NCBI GenBank assembly: GCA_905479685.1
Contig: CAJQNJ010000109.1
Coordinates: forward strand, 1-48,781
Source: an uncultured Acidimicrobiales bacterium
GTDB lineage: Bacteria > Actinomycetota > Acidimicrobiia > Acidimicrobiales > SHLQ01
Direction of reading: 5' to 3'
DNA length: 48,781 bases
Position 1 is the stretch's first letter. Each line of letters begins with the position of its first letter. The notes under the pieces were generated by a model. The model saw only the letters and a program-made list of their open reading frames with translations. It made no database searches and was not told the DNA's origin. Below, in pieces: positions 14,305 to 23,250 of this stretch. The position numbers and the translations under genes were made by a program.

Positions 14305-16167
14305 TCAGAGTCCGTCGCGCTGGTGCTTGGACTCGGCTTCCCACTCGCCTCGCGCCGCGATCACCTCGTTGCGTTCACTCACCTCGGGAACGCCGACTTC
14401 CCACCAGGTGCCACCGCCGACCCAATCGTACGCCGACACGTTCATCACGATCACATACGTTCGGTCAGCGGCCTTTGCGCGGGCATACGCCGCTGGTAGA
14501 TCGGCGAGTGACTCGACAAGCTCGGAACGTGCACCCATCGACTCCGCGTGTTTGACGAAGTCGACGTGTTGGAAGTTCGTATGACGCGTGGTGCTGAGGA
14601 GGTTGTTGAACTCGGCCCCACCGGTATTGGTCTGCAGCCGGTTGATCACCGCGAAGCCGCCGTTGTCCATCACCATGTAGATCACTTTGTGTCCGGTGAG
14701 CACGCTTGCGTAGATGTCGCTGTTCATCATCAGGTACGAGCCATCGCCGACCCACGAGACGACATCGCGGTCGGGCAACGCCATCTTGGCGCCTAGGCCG
14801 CCGGCGATCTCGTATCCCATGCACGAGTAGCCGAATTCGGCGTCGAACGTGCCGACCTGCTTGCTTCGCCAACCGGCGAGTAGCTCGCCGGGGAGTCCGC
14901 CTGCCGCCGAAAGCACGTAGTCGTCGTCGTCACAGACTTCGTTGATGACCTGGATGACCTGGTTGTACGCCGGCGGCAGCATGTGGCCGTCGCCGTCGGT
15001 GTCCTCCGGTCGTTTGAAGGTGTCGAGATGCGCGTTCCATGCAGCGATCTGGGCCTGGGCAAATTCGAGCCATTCGATGGGCGCGGTGTAGTCGCCGAGG
15101 GCCGCTTCGAGCAGCTCGAGCGATACTCTTGCGTCGCCGATGACGCTTGTGGCATGTTGCTTGACTGCGTCCCAACGGGCGGCGTTGATCGATACGAAGC
15201 GAACGTCGGGGTTCTTGAACAGTGACCACGAACCGGTCGTGAAGTCTTGTAGACGGGTGCCGACCGCCAGCACGACGTCTGCATCTTCGGCGATCGCGTT
15301 CGACGCGCTGTCGCCGCTCACCCCGATCGCACCAGCGTTGTTGGGATGTGAGCTGACAAGAGTTGACTTTCCGGCGACCGTCTCGACGACCGGGATGCCG
15401 TGCTTCTCGGCGAATGCGGTCAGTTCGGCGATCGCTCCGGAGTAGACGACGCCGCCGCCGGTGATGATCAGGGGCTTCTGCGCATGGCGCAGCACGGCGA
15501 CGGCTGCCTCGATCTCACGGGGGTCTGGGCCTGGTCGTCGGATGAAGTGCATGCGAGGCTCGAAGAACGCAGTTGGATAGTTGTATGCCTCTGCCTGAAC
15601 GTCTTGGGGTAGCGCGAAGAACGCGGGTCCACAATCCGCGGGGTCGAGCATGACGGCGAGTGCCTGGGGGAGCGACCGGATGATCTGCCCGGGTCGTGTG
15701 ATGCGATCCCAGTACCGCGTCACTGGCTTGAACGTATCGGATACCGTTTCCGTCGGATTGTGGAACTGCTCGACCTGCTGCAGCACCGGGTCGACCTTGC
15801 GATGTTGGAAGGTGTCACCGCTGAAGAGCAGCACCGGAAGGCGATTTGCATGAGCCACGCCAGCCGCGGTCACCATGTTCGTGCTGCCCGGACCGACCGA
15901 CGAGGATGCGATCATGATCTGACGCCGTCGTTTGGCTTTGGCATAGGCGATCGCGGCCAGGGCCATACTCTGCTCGTTGTGGCCCCGCCAGGTGGGTAGA
16001 GCATCCTGCTCGCTCTCCAGAGCGTGCCCAAGACAGGTCACGTTGCCATGGCCGAAGATCCCGAAAACGCCCGCAAACATGGGAACGTCTTCACCGTCGA
16101 TCATGGTTCGCTGATTGATCAGCCACTTCACGATTGCCTGCGCGGTCGTCAGCCGGATGGTGTCCAC
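14305..16167 (-). CDS. iolD: 3D-(3,5/4)-trihydroxycyclohexane-1,2-dione hydrolase (ThDP enzyme)
   Basis: 620 residues from a GTG at 16167 (AAGGGGAA upstream); longer N-terminal extensions have no family match. IolD opens the ring of the diketone intermediate in myo-inositol breakdown. Seen here: RLTTAQAIVKWL start, GVFGIFGHGNV, the ThDP Glu region GHNEQSMA, the central FAD/regulatory-like domain, and the ThDP/Mg site GDGSYLMMNSDIY. The strongly IolD-specific EFGYSCMGYEIAGGLGAK and GGTWWEVGVPE are also present. Length matches the family (about 620-640). It leads a minus-strand operon with SDR, 2-hydroxyacid dehydrogenase and MBL genes, and is divergent from the IolE-like gene. Confidence 0.88.
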   Translation of the reverse strand: MDTIRLTTAQAIVKWLINQRTMIDGEDVPMFAGVFGIFGHGNVTCLGHALESEQDALPTWRGHNEQSMALAAIAYAKAKRRRQIMIASSSVGPGSTNMVTAAGVAHANRLPVLLFSGDTFQHRKVDPVLQQVEQFHNPTETVSDTFKPVTRYWDRITRPGQIIRSLPQALAVMLDPADCGPAFFALPQDVQAEAYNYPTAFFEPRMHFIRRPGPDPREIEAAVAVLRHAQKPLIITGGGVVYSGAIAELTAFAEKHGIPVVETVAGKSTLVSSHPNNAGAIGVSGDSASNAIAEDADVVLAVGTRLQDFTTGSWSLFKNPDVRFVSINAARWDAVKQHATSVIGDARVSLELLEAALGDYTAPIEWLEFAQAQIAAWNAHLDTFKRPEDTDGDGHMLPPAYNQVIQVINEVCDDDDYVLSAAGGLPGELLAGWRSKQVGTFDAEFGYSCMGYEIAGGLGAKMALPDRDVVSWVGDGSYLMMNSDIYASVLTGHKVIYMVMDNGGFAVINRLQTNTGGAEFNNLLSTTRHTNFQHVDFVKHAESMGARSELVESLADLPAAYARAKAADRTYVIVMNVSAYDWVGGGTWWEVGVPEVSERNEVIAARGEWEAESKHQRDGL

Positions 16168-16300
16168 GGTGGTGTTCCCCTTGGTGCGAGTGAGCCGATG
16201 CGGCCGAGCATCAGCGGTCGACGGTGCCGTAGAGTAGCAGCTGCCTGCGCGGGGCGACGACGCACTCGCTTTCCACCAGTCGATTGGAGGACCTGAGCCG
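16168..16300. promoter_or_regulatory. Divergent region between iolD and iolE-like genes
   Basis: 133 nt separating two divergent starts, so promoters for both inositol genes must lie here or nearby. The ribosome site GGAGGACC for the plus gene is about 8-12 nt before ATG 16301. A GATGCGGCCGAGCATC near-dyad at about 16197-16212 could be an operator. No confident -35/-10 pair. Confidence 0.35.
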
Positions 16301-17191
16301 ATGAGCAACCTGATGGAGCGGATTGCAGGTGGGCCGATCACGTGGGGCGTCGATGGTTCACCTGGTTGGGGGCACCTCATGGAGGCCGACCGGGTCATGA
16401 CCGAGATGCGTGATTCGGGGCTTTCGGCCACCGAACTCGGCCCGGATGGGTTTCTGCCGACCGATCCGGACGAACTCGTTGATTACGTCAACGGATTCGG
16501 TCTGCGAGTCGTGACCGGCTTCGTCCCCGCCGTGCTGTATCGCGAAGGTCCGATCGACGAACAGTTGGCCTACATGGACCGGGCGACCGCCCAGCTCGCC
16601 AAGGTTGGGTCCGAGGTTGTCGTGTTCGCCGCCGACTCCCACTATGCCGGTTACGACACGGAGATCGAAATGACTGAGGACGAGTGGACGATCTTCCTGC
16701 GGAACCTCGATCGGATCATGCACACTGCTGGCGAGAACGGATTGAAGACGGCGGTGCATCCTCATTGGGGCATGGCCATCGCGCGGCAACACCACGTCGA
16801 GCGGATGCTCGATTCTTGCGACGCAGGGATCTGCCTCGACACCGGGCACCTCTATCTCGCCGGGTGTGATCCGCTCGACATCGCCAAGATGGCTGGTGAT
16901 CGGATCGATCACGTCCATCTCAAAGATGTCGATGATCGGCTCGGCGATCGTGTTCGCAGCGGTGAGCTGCCGTTCCGACAAGCCACGATCGACGGCATGT
17001 TTGTTCCGGTTGGAGCTGGGTCTGTGGACATCAGCGGTGTCGTCAAGCACCTCGAAAACGGCGGCTATCAAGGGTGGTACGTACTCGAACAGGATTGTGC
17101 GCTGCAGGACGACCCGGCGCCGGGTGAAGGTCCCAAAGTAGACGCGGTCACCAGCGTCGAATATCTCCAGGCGTTGGCCGACGAGCTCTGA
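16301..17191 (+). CDS. iolE: IolE-like inosose dehydratase (sugar isomerase/TIM-barrel family)
   Basis: 296 residues with GGAGG upstream of ATG 16301. It begins RIAGGPITWGVDGSPGWGHLM, which resembles the IolE opening (PISWGVCEVPGWGYQL-like). Further metal/substrate motifs are TAVHPHWG, CLDTGHLYLAGCDP and DHVHLKDVD, typical of xylose-isomerase-like TIM barrels. IolE dehydrates scyllo-inosose to the diketone used by IolD. The neighbouring iolD makes this assignment stronger than for a lone TIM-barrel protein. A related epimerase on another cyclitol is possible. It converges on the Gfo/Idh/MocA gene with a 9-nt gap. Confidence 0.75.
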   Translation: MSNLMERIAGGPITWGVDGSPGWGHLMEADRVMTEMRDSGLSATELGPDGFLPTDPDELVDYVNGFGLRVVTGFVPAVLYREGPIDEQLAYMDRATAQLAKVGSEVVVFAADSHYAGYDTEIEMTEDEWTIFLRNLDRIMHTAGENGLKTAVHPHWGMAIARQHHVERMLDSCDAGICLDTGHLYLAGCDPLDIAKMAGDRIDHVHLKDVDDRLGDRVRSGELPFRQATIDGMFVPVGAGSVDISGVVKHLENGGYQGWYVLEQDCALQDDPAPGEGPKVDAVTSVEYLQALADEL

Positions 17192-17200
17192 CGGCAATGC

Positions 17201-18319
17201 TCAGGCGATGTCGGTCCATGTGTCGCGCCGGCTCGATTCGATCATCGCGTCGATGACTCGTTGAACTTCGTACGCCTCACGGAAGTCGGGCGCCGGGGAG
17301 TTCTCGCCCGACACGACCCCTTCGACGAGGTCCTTGATCTCAATTGCCTTGAGGTCGTTGAAACCAAGCTGATGACCGGGCGCGGGGCAGAAGTCGACAT
17401 AGTCCTTGTGGGCTGGCCCAGCGAGAAGCAATTTGTAGCCCTCCCGTCCGACTGTTTGGTCAGTCGTATAGAGGCGCAGTTCGTTGAGCCGTTCGAAATC
17501 GACGACGAGCGACCCCTTTGTGCCGCGTACCTCGAAACCCAGCGCCATCTTGCGTCCTGCGGCGAGCCAACTCGCTCCGATCGTTCCTCGCGCTCCGCTC
17601 GCGAATCGCACGAGCGCATCGACCTCGTCGGTCACCTCGATCTTCATCGTTGTGCCCTGTGTGGTGGGTCGCTCGTCGATGATCGTCCGGCAATCGGCCG
17701 CGACCGACACGATTGGCCCGATCACGTGCCGCGCCAACGACACCGCGTGGCTTCCGAGGTCGGCAACAACACCGTCACCGGAACGAGGATCGAGGCGCCA
17801 CGGACTGACGAGTGTGTTGGCATCCAACATGTAGTCCTCAGCGTGCGCGCCCCGGAACGAGAACACATCGCCGATCTCGCCGCTGTCGATGATCTCCTTG
17901 GCCAAGGCCGTGACCGGATTTTTCAGGTAGTTGAAGCCGACCATCGTTTTGACTCCTGCCTTCTCCGCAGCCTCAGTCATCCGCTTGGCAACAGCTGCGT
18001 TGGGTGCGAGAGGCTTTTCGCAATAGACGTGCTTGCCTGCTTCGATGGCAGCTAGTGCCATTTCTTCGTGCATGAGGTTTGGGGTGGTGATGTCGACGAT
18101 GTCGATCGCGGGGTCGTCGATCAGGTCCCGCCAGTCCCCGGTGCTGCGTTTGAATCCAAGTGATCGAGCTGCGGTCGCGGCAAGTGCCGCGTTCGCATCG
18201 GCCAATAGATCCAGCTCAACGCTGTCGGGGAGGTCGAAAACCGCGGACGCAGTGGCGAACGCGATTGCGTGGGCTCTGCCCATGTAGCCGCTGCCAATCA
18301 GGCCAATTCTGAGGGTCAT
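17201..18319 (-). CDS. Gfo/Idh/MocA-family oxidoreductase (inositol dehydrogenase-like)
   Basis: 372 residues. N-terminal Rossmann motif IGLIGSGYMGRAHAIAF (residues 5-21), the family-defining EKP in HVYCEKPLAPN (about residue 100), and a C-terminal beta-sheet domain starting GFNYLKNP. The family includes IolG, which oxidises myo-inositol to scyllo-inosose with NAD, the step before IolE. Context supports such a role, but subfamily-level residues cannot be fixed by eye, so I leave the symbol blank. It is transcribed toward the IolE-like gene, from its own promoter. Confidence 0.8.
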   Translation of the reverse strand: MTLRIGLIGSGYMGRAHAIAFATASAVFDLPDSVELDLLADANAALAATAARSLGFKRSTGDWRDLIDDPAIDIVDITTPNLMHEEMALAAIEAGKHVYCEKPLAPNAAVAKRMTEAAEKAGVKTMVGFNYLKNPVTALAKEIIDSGEIGDVFSFRGAHAEDYMLDANTLVSPWRLDPRSGDGVVADLGSHAVSLARHVIGPIVSVAADCRTIIDERPTTQGTTMKIEVTDEVDALVRFASGARGTIGASWLAAGRKMALGFEVRGTKGSLVVDFERLNELRLYTTDQTVGREGYKLLLAGPAHKDYVDFCPAPGHQLGFNDLKAIEIKDLVEGVVSGENSPAPDFREAYEVQRVIDAMIESSRRDTWTDIA

Positions 18320-18416
18320 GGCGCCACGCTACGGTGGATCGACACGGTGATCTCCTCAGATGACGGCGCTTTGCCCGTCGACCGGGGGAGGGGTGGCTCC
18401 CGCTCGGACCGCTCGT

Positions 18417-19523
18417 TCACTCTTTCTGCTTTCGTGTCCGGATCCAGGGCGTGGCCTCTTGTGCCTGTGTACGTGCTTCTTCGGTGAGGATCTCGATTTG
18501 TTCGGCGGGCGCTCGGTCAGAGTGTCCCACCCGCAGCGAGAGATACGTAGCTGCGCCGACTGGGATCGGGAGCCAGAAGTTGACGAGCCGCCAGGATGCG
18601 ACGCCCAGCAAGGCCACGCTCGGGGGCACACCGAAGCCCACCAGGGAAGCGACAAGGGTGATCTCCATGACTCCGAGACCTCCCGGCGTGATCGGGATGG
18701 TGGCGGCGATGTTGGCCAACGCGAATGCGATGATGAGCCCGTCGACGCGGGTCCAATGCCCGTAGGCGGCGAGGAAGACCCAGAGCGACATCGCGCCAAG
18801 CAGCCAATAGGCCGCAGACCAGACTGCGTGGCGAGCGAGCTCCCGACGATCTGCCGTGAGCGTGGACAGTTGTGATGCCAATGTGCGAAGGGCGCCTTCG
18901 ATCGCGTCAGGGTCCACGATCCGGATCGTCTTGCCGACGCGCCGAGCCACGTCCACGGCCCGTTCTTCACCTCTTGTGATCGCCACGACCAATGCGCCGA
19001 GCCCAGCCAACACGATCAGGCCGATGACGGTCACGCCCAGATAAGCGGGGTTCAGTCCTGATATCGGGATGGACGCAAGCAGTGCCACGAACAGCAGGCC
19101 TACAAGTACAGCGGCCGATTCGAGACCTTGAGTTCCGACCGAGAAACCGGCTTCCGAGGTAGGTACACCAACTCGCCGTAGGAGCCTGTAAGAGAGAACG
19201 CCTCCGACTGCGGAACCACCGGGGACGACACGGCTGACTCCTCGCGCAGCCAGAACGATGCGTTGCACGGTCCACAGCGATGGCCTCGTCGAAGCCGGCA
19301 GCAGGGTCCGGATGAGGTGAGCGACGCACGCCAGCGAGGCCATCTCGGCAACAACACCGAGACAGAGCAGCATCGGATTGAGGTCACCGATCAATGAGAT
19401 CGCCTCACTTGTGCCTGCGAGTTGCGGGAGCACGAAGATGTTCACGGCGAACAGGAGAATGAGCCCTTGAAGCAGGCGCCGCATCGGACCCCTGAAGCCG
19501 CTCTTATCATCAGGCCGTGTCAT
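18417..19523 (-). CDS. YbhN/UPF0104-like lysylphosphatidylglycerol-synthase TM-domain protein
   Basis: 368 residues from ATG 19523. ATG 19484 (MRRLLQGL), with AGGGG 5 nt upstream, is a good alternative. About eight membrane segments are present. Conserved features of the flippase-like family are RGVSRVVPGGSAVGGVLSYRLLRRVG (about residues 95-120) and ITPGGLGVMEITLVASLVGFGVP near residue 290. The family is related to the membrane half of MprF and to glycolipid flippases. No synthetase domain is attached, so lipid or polyprenyl-carrier transport is more likely than synthesis. It stands alone on the minus strand. Confidence 0.7.
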   Translation of the reverse strand: MTRPDDKSGFRGPMRRLLQGLILLFAVNIFVLPQLAGTSEAISLIGDLNPMLLCLGVVAEMASLACVAHLIRTLLPASTRPSLWTVQRIVLAARGVSRVVPGGSAVGGVLSYRLLRRVGVPTSEAGFSVGTQGLESAAVLVGLLFVALLASIPISGLNPAYLGVTVIGLIVLAGLGALVVAITRGEERAVDVARRVGKTIRIVDPDAIEGALRTLASQLSTLTADRRELARHAVWSAAYWLLGAMSLWVFLAAYGHWTRVDGLIIAFALANIAATIPITPGGLGVMEITLVASLVGFGVPPSVALLGVASWRLVNFWLPIPVGAATYLSLRVGHSDRAPAEQIEILTEEARTQAQEATPWIRTRKQKE

Positions 19524-19645
19524 TCCATGCCAAGTATGGTGGGCGTAGACGGCTGTGTCAGAACGAATCGGACACTGGCTCGCCGCTCTGCCGATCACCT
19601 CACTTGGTCCTTCCCCATCGACCGCTCCGGTAGACTTTGCGCACT

Positions 19646-20560
19646 ATGGAGCGCTACTACCCGATTGGCACGCCCGGCGAGCCATGGAGCGAAACCGACA
19701 AGCGGGCGTGGTTTGAGTCCCGCTCGATTGCGCGCAGCTACCAAGAGGAAGTCCTCGTGAAGATCGAGGCTCTCGACGACTCATTCGAAGTCATCGAGTA
19801 CGGATCCCTCCCGCTCGACCCAGGGCGTTATCCGCTGATGGCGGTCAAGATCACGGCAGCTCGAGCCGATGCGCCGTGGGTTCTGATCACCGGTGGTGTC
19901 CACGGCTACGAGACCAGCGGTGTCCAGGGCGCGATCTCGTTCTTGGAGACAGCTGCCGCCTCCTACCGTGACCGCGTGAACCTTGTTGTTGCGCCCTGTG
20001 TCAGCCCATGGGGTTACGAGGTGGTCAACAGGTGGAATCCGAACTGCGTCGACCCCAATCGCTCGTTCTTCGCGGATAGTCCGTCAGAAGAGTCTGCTGC
20101 GGTCATGCGGTTGATCGACGGCCTCGGATCCGACTTCCTCATGCACATAGACCTTCACGAGACGACCGACAGCGATGAAGCCGAGTTCCGGCCCGCGCTC
20201 GCAGCCCGAGACGGTCAGCCTTTCACTCCGGGATCGATTCCCGACGGCTTCTACGCGGTCGGCGACACCGAGAACCACCAGCCCGACTTCCAAGCCGCGA
20301 TCATCGCCGGTGTCGAGCGGGTGACACATATCGCTCCGCCCGACGACGCGGGCCAGATCATCGGATCGGACATGATCCAGCATGGAGTGATCAACTATCC
20401 GTGCAAGGAACTGGGTTTGTGCGCCGGCGTCACTGGCGCACGCTTCACCACAACGACCGAGGTCTATCCCGATAGCCCGAACGCGACGCCGGAGATCTGT
20501 AACGAAGCACAGGTCGCAGCGGTGCGTGCTGCTTTCGGATTCGCGCTCGCCAACGTGTAA
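19646..20560 (+). CDS. M14-family zinc carboxypeptidase/deacylase-like protein
   Basis: 304 residues from ATG 19646; a TTG three codons earlier is possible. Zinc ligands: H86-x2-E89 in GGVHGYETSG and His171 in HIDLHETTD. Substrate residues N138-R139 lie in DPNRSFF. This arrangement is that of the M14 peptidases, including the succinylglutamate desuccinylase/aspartoacylase branch. There is no signal peptide, so it acts in the cytoplasm. The catalytic Glu is plausibly in TTTEVYPDSP near residue 275. Substrate unknown. It lies between, and converges with, the sulfatase gene (24 nt between the ends). Confidence 0.75.
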   Translation: MERYYPIGTPGEPWSETDKRAWFESRSIARSYQEEVLVKIEALDDSFEVIEYGSLPLDPGRYPLMAVKITAARADAPWVLITGGVHGYETSGVQGAISFLETAAASYRDRVNLVVAPCVSPWGYEVVNRWNPNCVDPNRSFFADSPSEESAAVMRLIDGLGSDFLMHIDLHETTDSDEAEFRPALAARDGQPFTPGSIPDGFYAVGDTENHQPDFQAAIIAGVERVTHIAPPDDAGQIIGSDMIQHGVINYPCKELGLCAGVTGARFTTTTEVYPDSPNATPEICNEAQVAAVRAAFGFALANV

Positions 20561-20584
20561 GTCGGCGACTCGTGGCCCGTTGGA

Positions 20585-22942
20585 TTACTGGCGCGCCATG
20601 AGCCGGCGAAGCGTGAGCTCATCATCCTCGATGAGGTCGCCGGTCACGTCGTAGGTGACGGAGTGGATCACGCCCGTGAATGCGAAAGGCCGTTCATCGA
20701 TATCGGGGCAGACGGGCGCGCCCGGCGCTTCACCGATCGTCAGTGGTGACGTGAGGCCGAGAGACAGCGGTGTGGTCACCGGTATGTCGGCGCTGCCGAC
20801 CAAACGCTCGTCGAAGTACAACTGCGCCCGGCCGGGTGTTCCCTTGCCGGAGGCGAAGTCGGGTTGGCCGGTGACCTCGAACTCAAAGCGTAGCTGATGA
20901 CGACCAGTGGGCACATCCTCGGTGGAGACCACCGTCAGGTAGTCACGGGCGACGTAGTTGTGCACCCATGTGAGCTTGCCGTCCTTGATGTACAACCCGT
21001 ACCCGCCGTCGGTGCCGCCGTGTACGACGATCACCCCTTCGGCACCATCAGCGGGGATCTCGACGTCGGCGACGATCGCATGCGACCGGTTGAGGATGAT
21101 CGCAGCGGCGTTCGTGGGGATGCCCTGCGTACCCGGGTAGTAGACGTACCGGTCGCGGTTCGGTGACAGCTCTGGGCGTTGTTCAGCGAAGCGCGACGTT
21201 CCTCTGCCGTCGACCGGGAGGACGTTGTACTTGCCGGCCTCGACGTACCACATCCCGATCAGTGAGATCAGGCGATCCCGGTGCTCGGCCGCAACGTCGT
21301 GGTTCTCCGCAAAGTCCTCGGCGACATGGTAGAGCTCCCAGCTCTCGGCGTCGAGCTCGGTCAACTTGTCCTTCGAGATCGGATCACCGAACTTGCCGCC
21401 GGACTCGGTGAACGATGCCCCAGGCCACGGACAGACCGCCCGCCAACCATCGTGATAGATCGAGCGGTGGCCCATCATCTCGAAGTACTGGGTGTTGCGA
21501 CGCGACGTGGCATTGGAGTCGTTGAAGGTGTGGGCAAGACTCACACCTTCGATCGGTGCTTGGGTCACGCCCTTGACCGACTGTGGCGGTTCGATCCCCG
21601 CCGCCTCGAGAATGGTGGGCACCATGTCGATCGCGTGCGCGTACTGCTCGCGCACTTCGCCCTTGGCGCTGACACCGTCGGGCCAATGCACGACGAAGGG
21701 GTCGGAGATGCCACCCCGATACGTTTCCCGCTTCCACCGTCGGAAGGGCGTGTTGCCGGCGAACGTCCATCCCCAGGCGTAGTGATTGAACGTCGTCGGA
21801 CCGCCGAGTTCGTCGATCGCGGCGAGGTTCTCCTCGAGCGACTCTGGCACGTTGTTGAAAAACAGGTTCTCGTTCACCGAACCCTGCGGCCCACCCTCAG
21901 AGCTGGCGCCATTGTCGGAGATCACCATGACGATTGTGTTGTCGAGCTCGCCGAGCAGCTCCAACTGATCGATCAACCGACCGATGTGGTGATCGGTGTG
22001 CTCGAGGAACCCGGCGAAGACCTCCATCATCCGTGAGTACAGCTTCTTTTCGTCGGCGCCGAGCGTGTCCCAATCGGGTACATCGGGATCGTGACGCGAC
22101 AGCTCAGCGTCTGCGGGGACGATGCCGAGCTGTTTCTGCCGGGCGAAGGCTGCCTCACGATACGCGCCCCATCCGTCGTCGAACGCGCCTGCGTACTTGT
22201 CGGACCACTCCTTGGCAACGTGATGTGGTGCATGCATCGCCCCGGTGCAGAAGTACATGAAGAACGGCTTGTCCGGCGCGACCTGCTTGGAGTCGCCGAT
22301 GAACGAAATCGCCTTGTCGACGAGATCCTCCGTGACGTGGTAGCCGTCTTCGGGAAGTGCTGGCGGCTCGACAGTGTGGTTGTCATAAACCAGCTCGGGG
22401 TAGTACTGATGCGTCTCGCCGCCCAAGAACCCGTAATAGCGCTCGAACCCGCGACCGAGCGGCCAACGGTCGTACGACCCGGCAGCCGATATCTGATCGG
22501 CCGGCGTCAGATGCCACTTGCCGATCGCGTAGGTGTTGTAGCCATGGTCGAGCAACATCTCGGACAGAAACCCGTTCTCGAACGGGATGTTGCCGTTCGA
22601 CCCGGGGTAGCCCGTCGAAGCTTCGGTGATGCAGGCCATCGCGTTCGAATGGTGGTTGCGGCCGGTCAGGATGCACGAGCGCGTCGGCGAACACAGCGCT
22701 GTGGTGTGCATGTTGTTGTACCGCAGGCCATTGTCGGCCAACCGATCGATGTTGGGCGTCGCTATCGGCGATCCATAACAGCCGAGCTGCGCGAATCCGG
22801 TGTCGTCGAGCACTACGAACAGCACGTTCGGCGCACCGTCGCTGGCTCGTTTGGGTTCTGGCCACGCCGGTGACGATTCCTCTACCGTTCGACCGATCAC
22901 ACCTGAGAACGCTGACCCCGGGCGGTATTCCTGCATGTCCAT
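20585..22942 (-). CDS. Large type I sulfatase (arylsulfatase-like)
   Basis: 785 residues from ATG 22942, with AGGAA 8 nt upstream. An open frame continues 48 codons further but without family match. The metal site starts at FVVLDDTGF (D46-D47). The sulfatase signature C84-S-P-T-R88 followed by SCILTGR supplies the Cys that must be oxidised to formylglycine. Further motifs: GKWHLTP, MYFCTGAMHAPHH, VISDNGASSEGG. The C-terminal 200 residues form a beta-rich extension typical of the long arylsulfatases. No signal peptide is seen, so the enzyme is probably cytoplasmic. A formylglycine-generating enzyme is not in the window and must be encoded elsewhere. Confidence 0.85.
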   Translation of the reverse strand: MDMQEYRPGSAFSGVIGRTVEESSPAWPEPKRASDGAPNVLFVVLDDTGFAQLGCYGSPIATPNIDRLADNGLRYNNMHTTALCSPTRSCILTGRNHHSNAMACITEASTGYPGSNGNIPFENGFLSEMLLDHGYNTYAIGKWHLTPADQISAAGSYDRWPLGRGFERYYGFLGGETHQYYPELVYDNHTVEPPALPEDGYHVTEDLVDKAISFIGDSKQVAPDKPFFMYFCTGAMHAPHHVAKEWSDKYAGAFDDGWGAYREAAFARQKQLGIVPADAELSRHDPDVPDWDTLGADEKKLYSRMMEVFAGFLEHTDHHIGRLIDQLELLGELDNTIVMVISDNGASSEGGPQGSVNENLFFNNVPESLEENLAAIDELGGPTTFNHYAWGWTFAGNTPFRRWKRETYRGGISDPFVVHWPDGVSAKGEVREQYAHAIDMVPTILEAAGIEPPQSVKGVTQAPIEGVSLAHTFNDSNATSRRNTQYFEMMGHRSIYHDGWRAVCPWPGASFTESGGKFGDPISKDKLTELDAESWELYHVAEDFAENHDVAAEHRDRLISLIGMWYVEAGKYNVLPVDGRGTSRFAEQRPELSPNRDRYVYYPGTQGIPTNAAAIILNRSHAIVADVEIPADGAEGVIVVHGGTDGGYGLYIKDGKLTWVHNYVARDYLTVVSTEDVPTGRHQLRFEFEVTGQPDFASGKGTPGRAQLYFDERLVGSADIPVTTPLSLGLTSPLTIGEAPGAPVCPDIDERPFAFTGVIHSVTYDVTGDLIEDDELTLRRLMARQ

Positions 22943-23250
22943 GACGGTTCCTCGCTGCGCGGCTCGGATCGGCCGGCCGGGCACCGCACACCATATGCGA
23001 TGAGCTCCGAGCGTGTCGGTGCAGTGCCTCGAGATCCGGGAACATCGTGTGGCTATTGGTGAACAAGACACGGCCGAACGGGACACACAACAAATCCGAT
23101 CACGCCCGCGAGGGGTAGCTAAGGGTGTTCGTGGAAGTAGAGAAGTAGAGGGGGACGTTCGCCTCTACCGAGGCATCGGCACCGGATGCGAATCTGGCAA
23201 GACAGCAGCTCTGGAGCGAATGTCAGAGTCCAAGCCGACATTGGAGGGAG
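22943..23250. promoter_or_regulatory. Divergent intergenic region, sulfatase / beta-propeller lipoprotein
   Basis: 308 nt without a supportable gene. It must hold the promoters of both divergent genes. A perfect dyad GTAGAGG-N10-CCTCTAC lies at 23145-23168, 83 nt before the lipoprotein start, and may be an operator. AAGTAGAG is tandemly repeated just before it. GGAGGGAG at the right end is the ribosome site of the plus gene. Confidence 0.35.
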
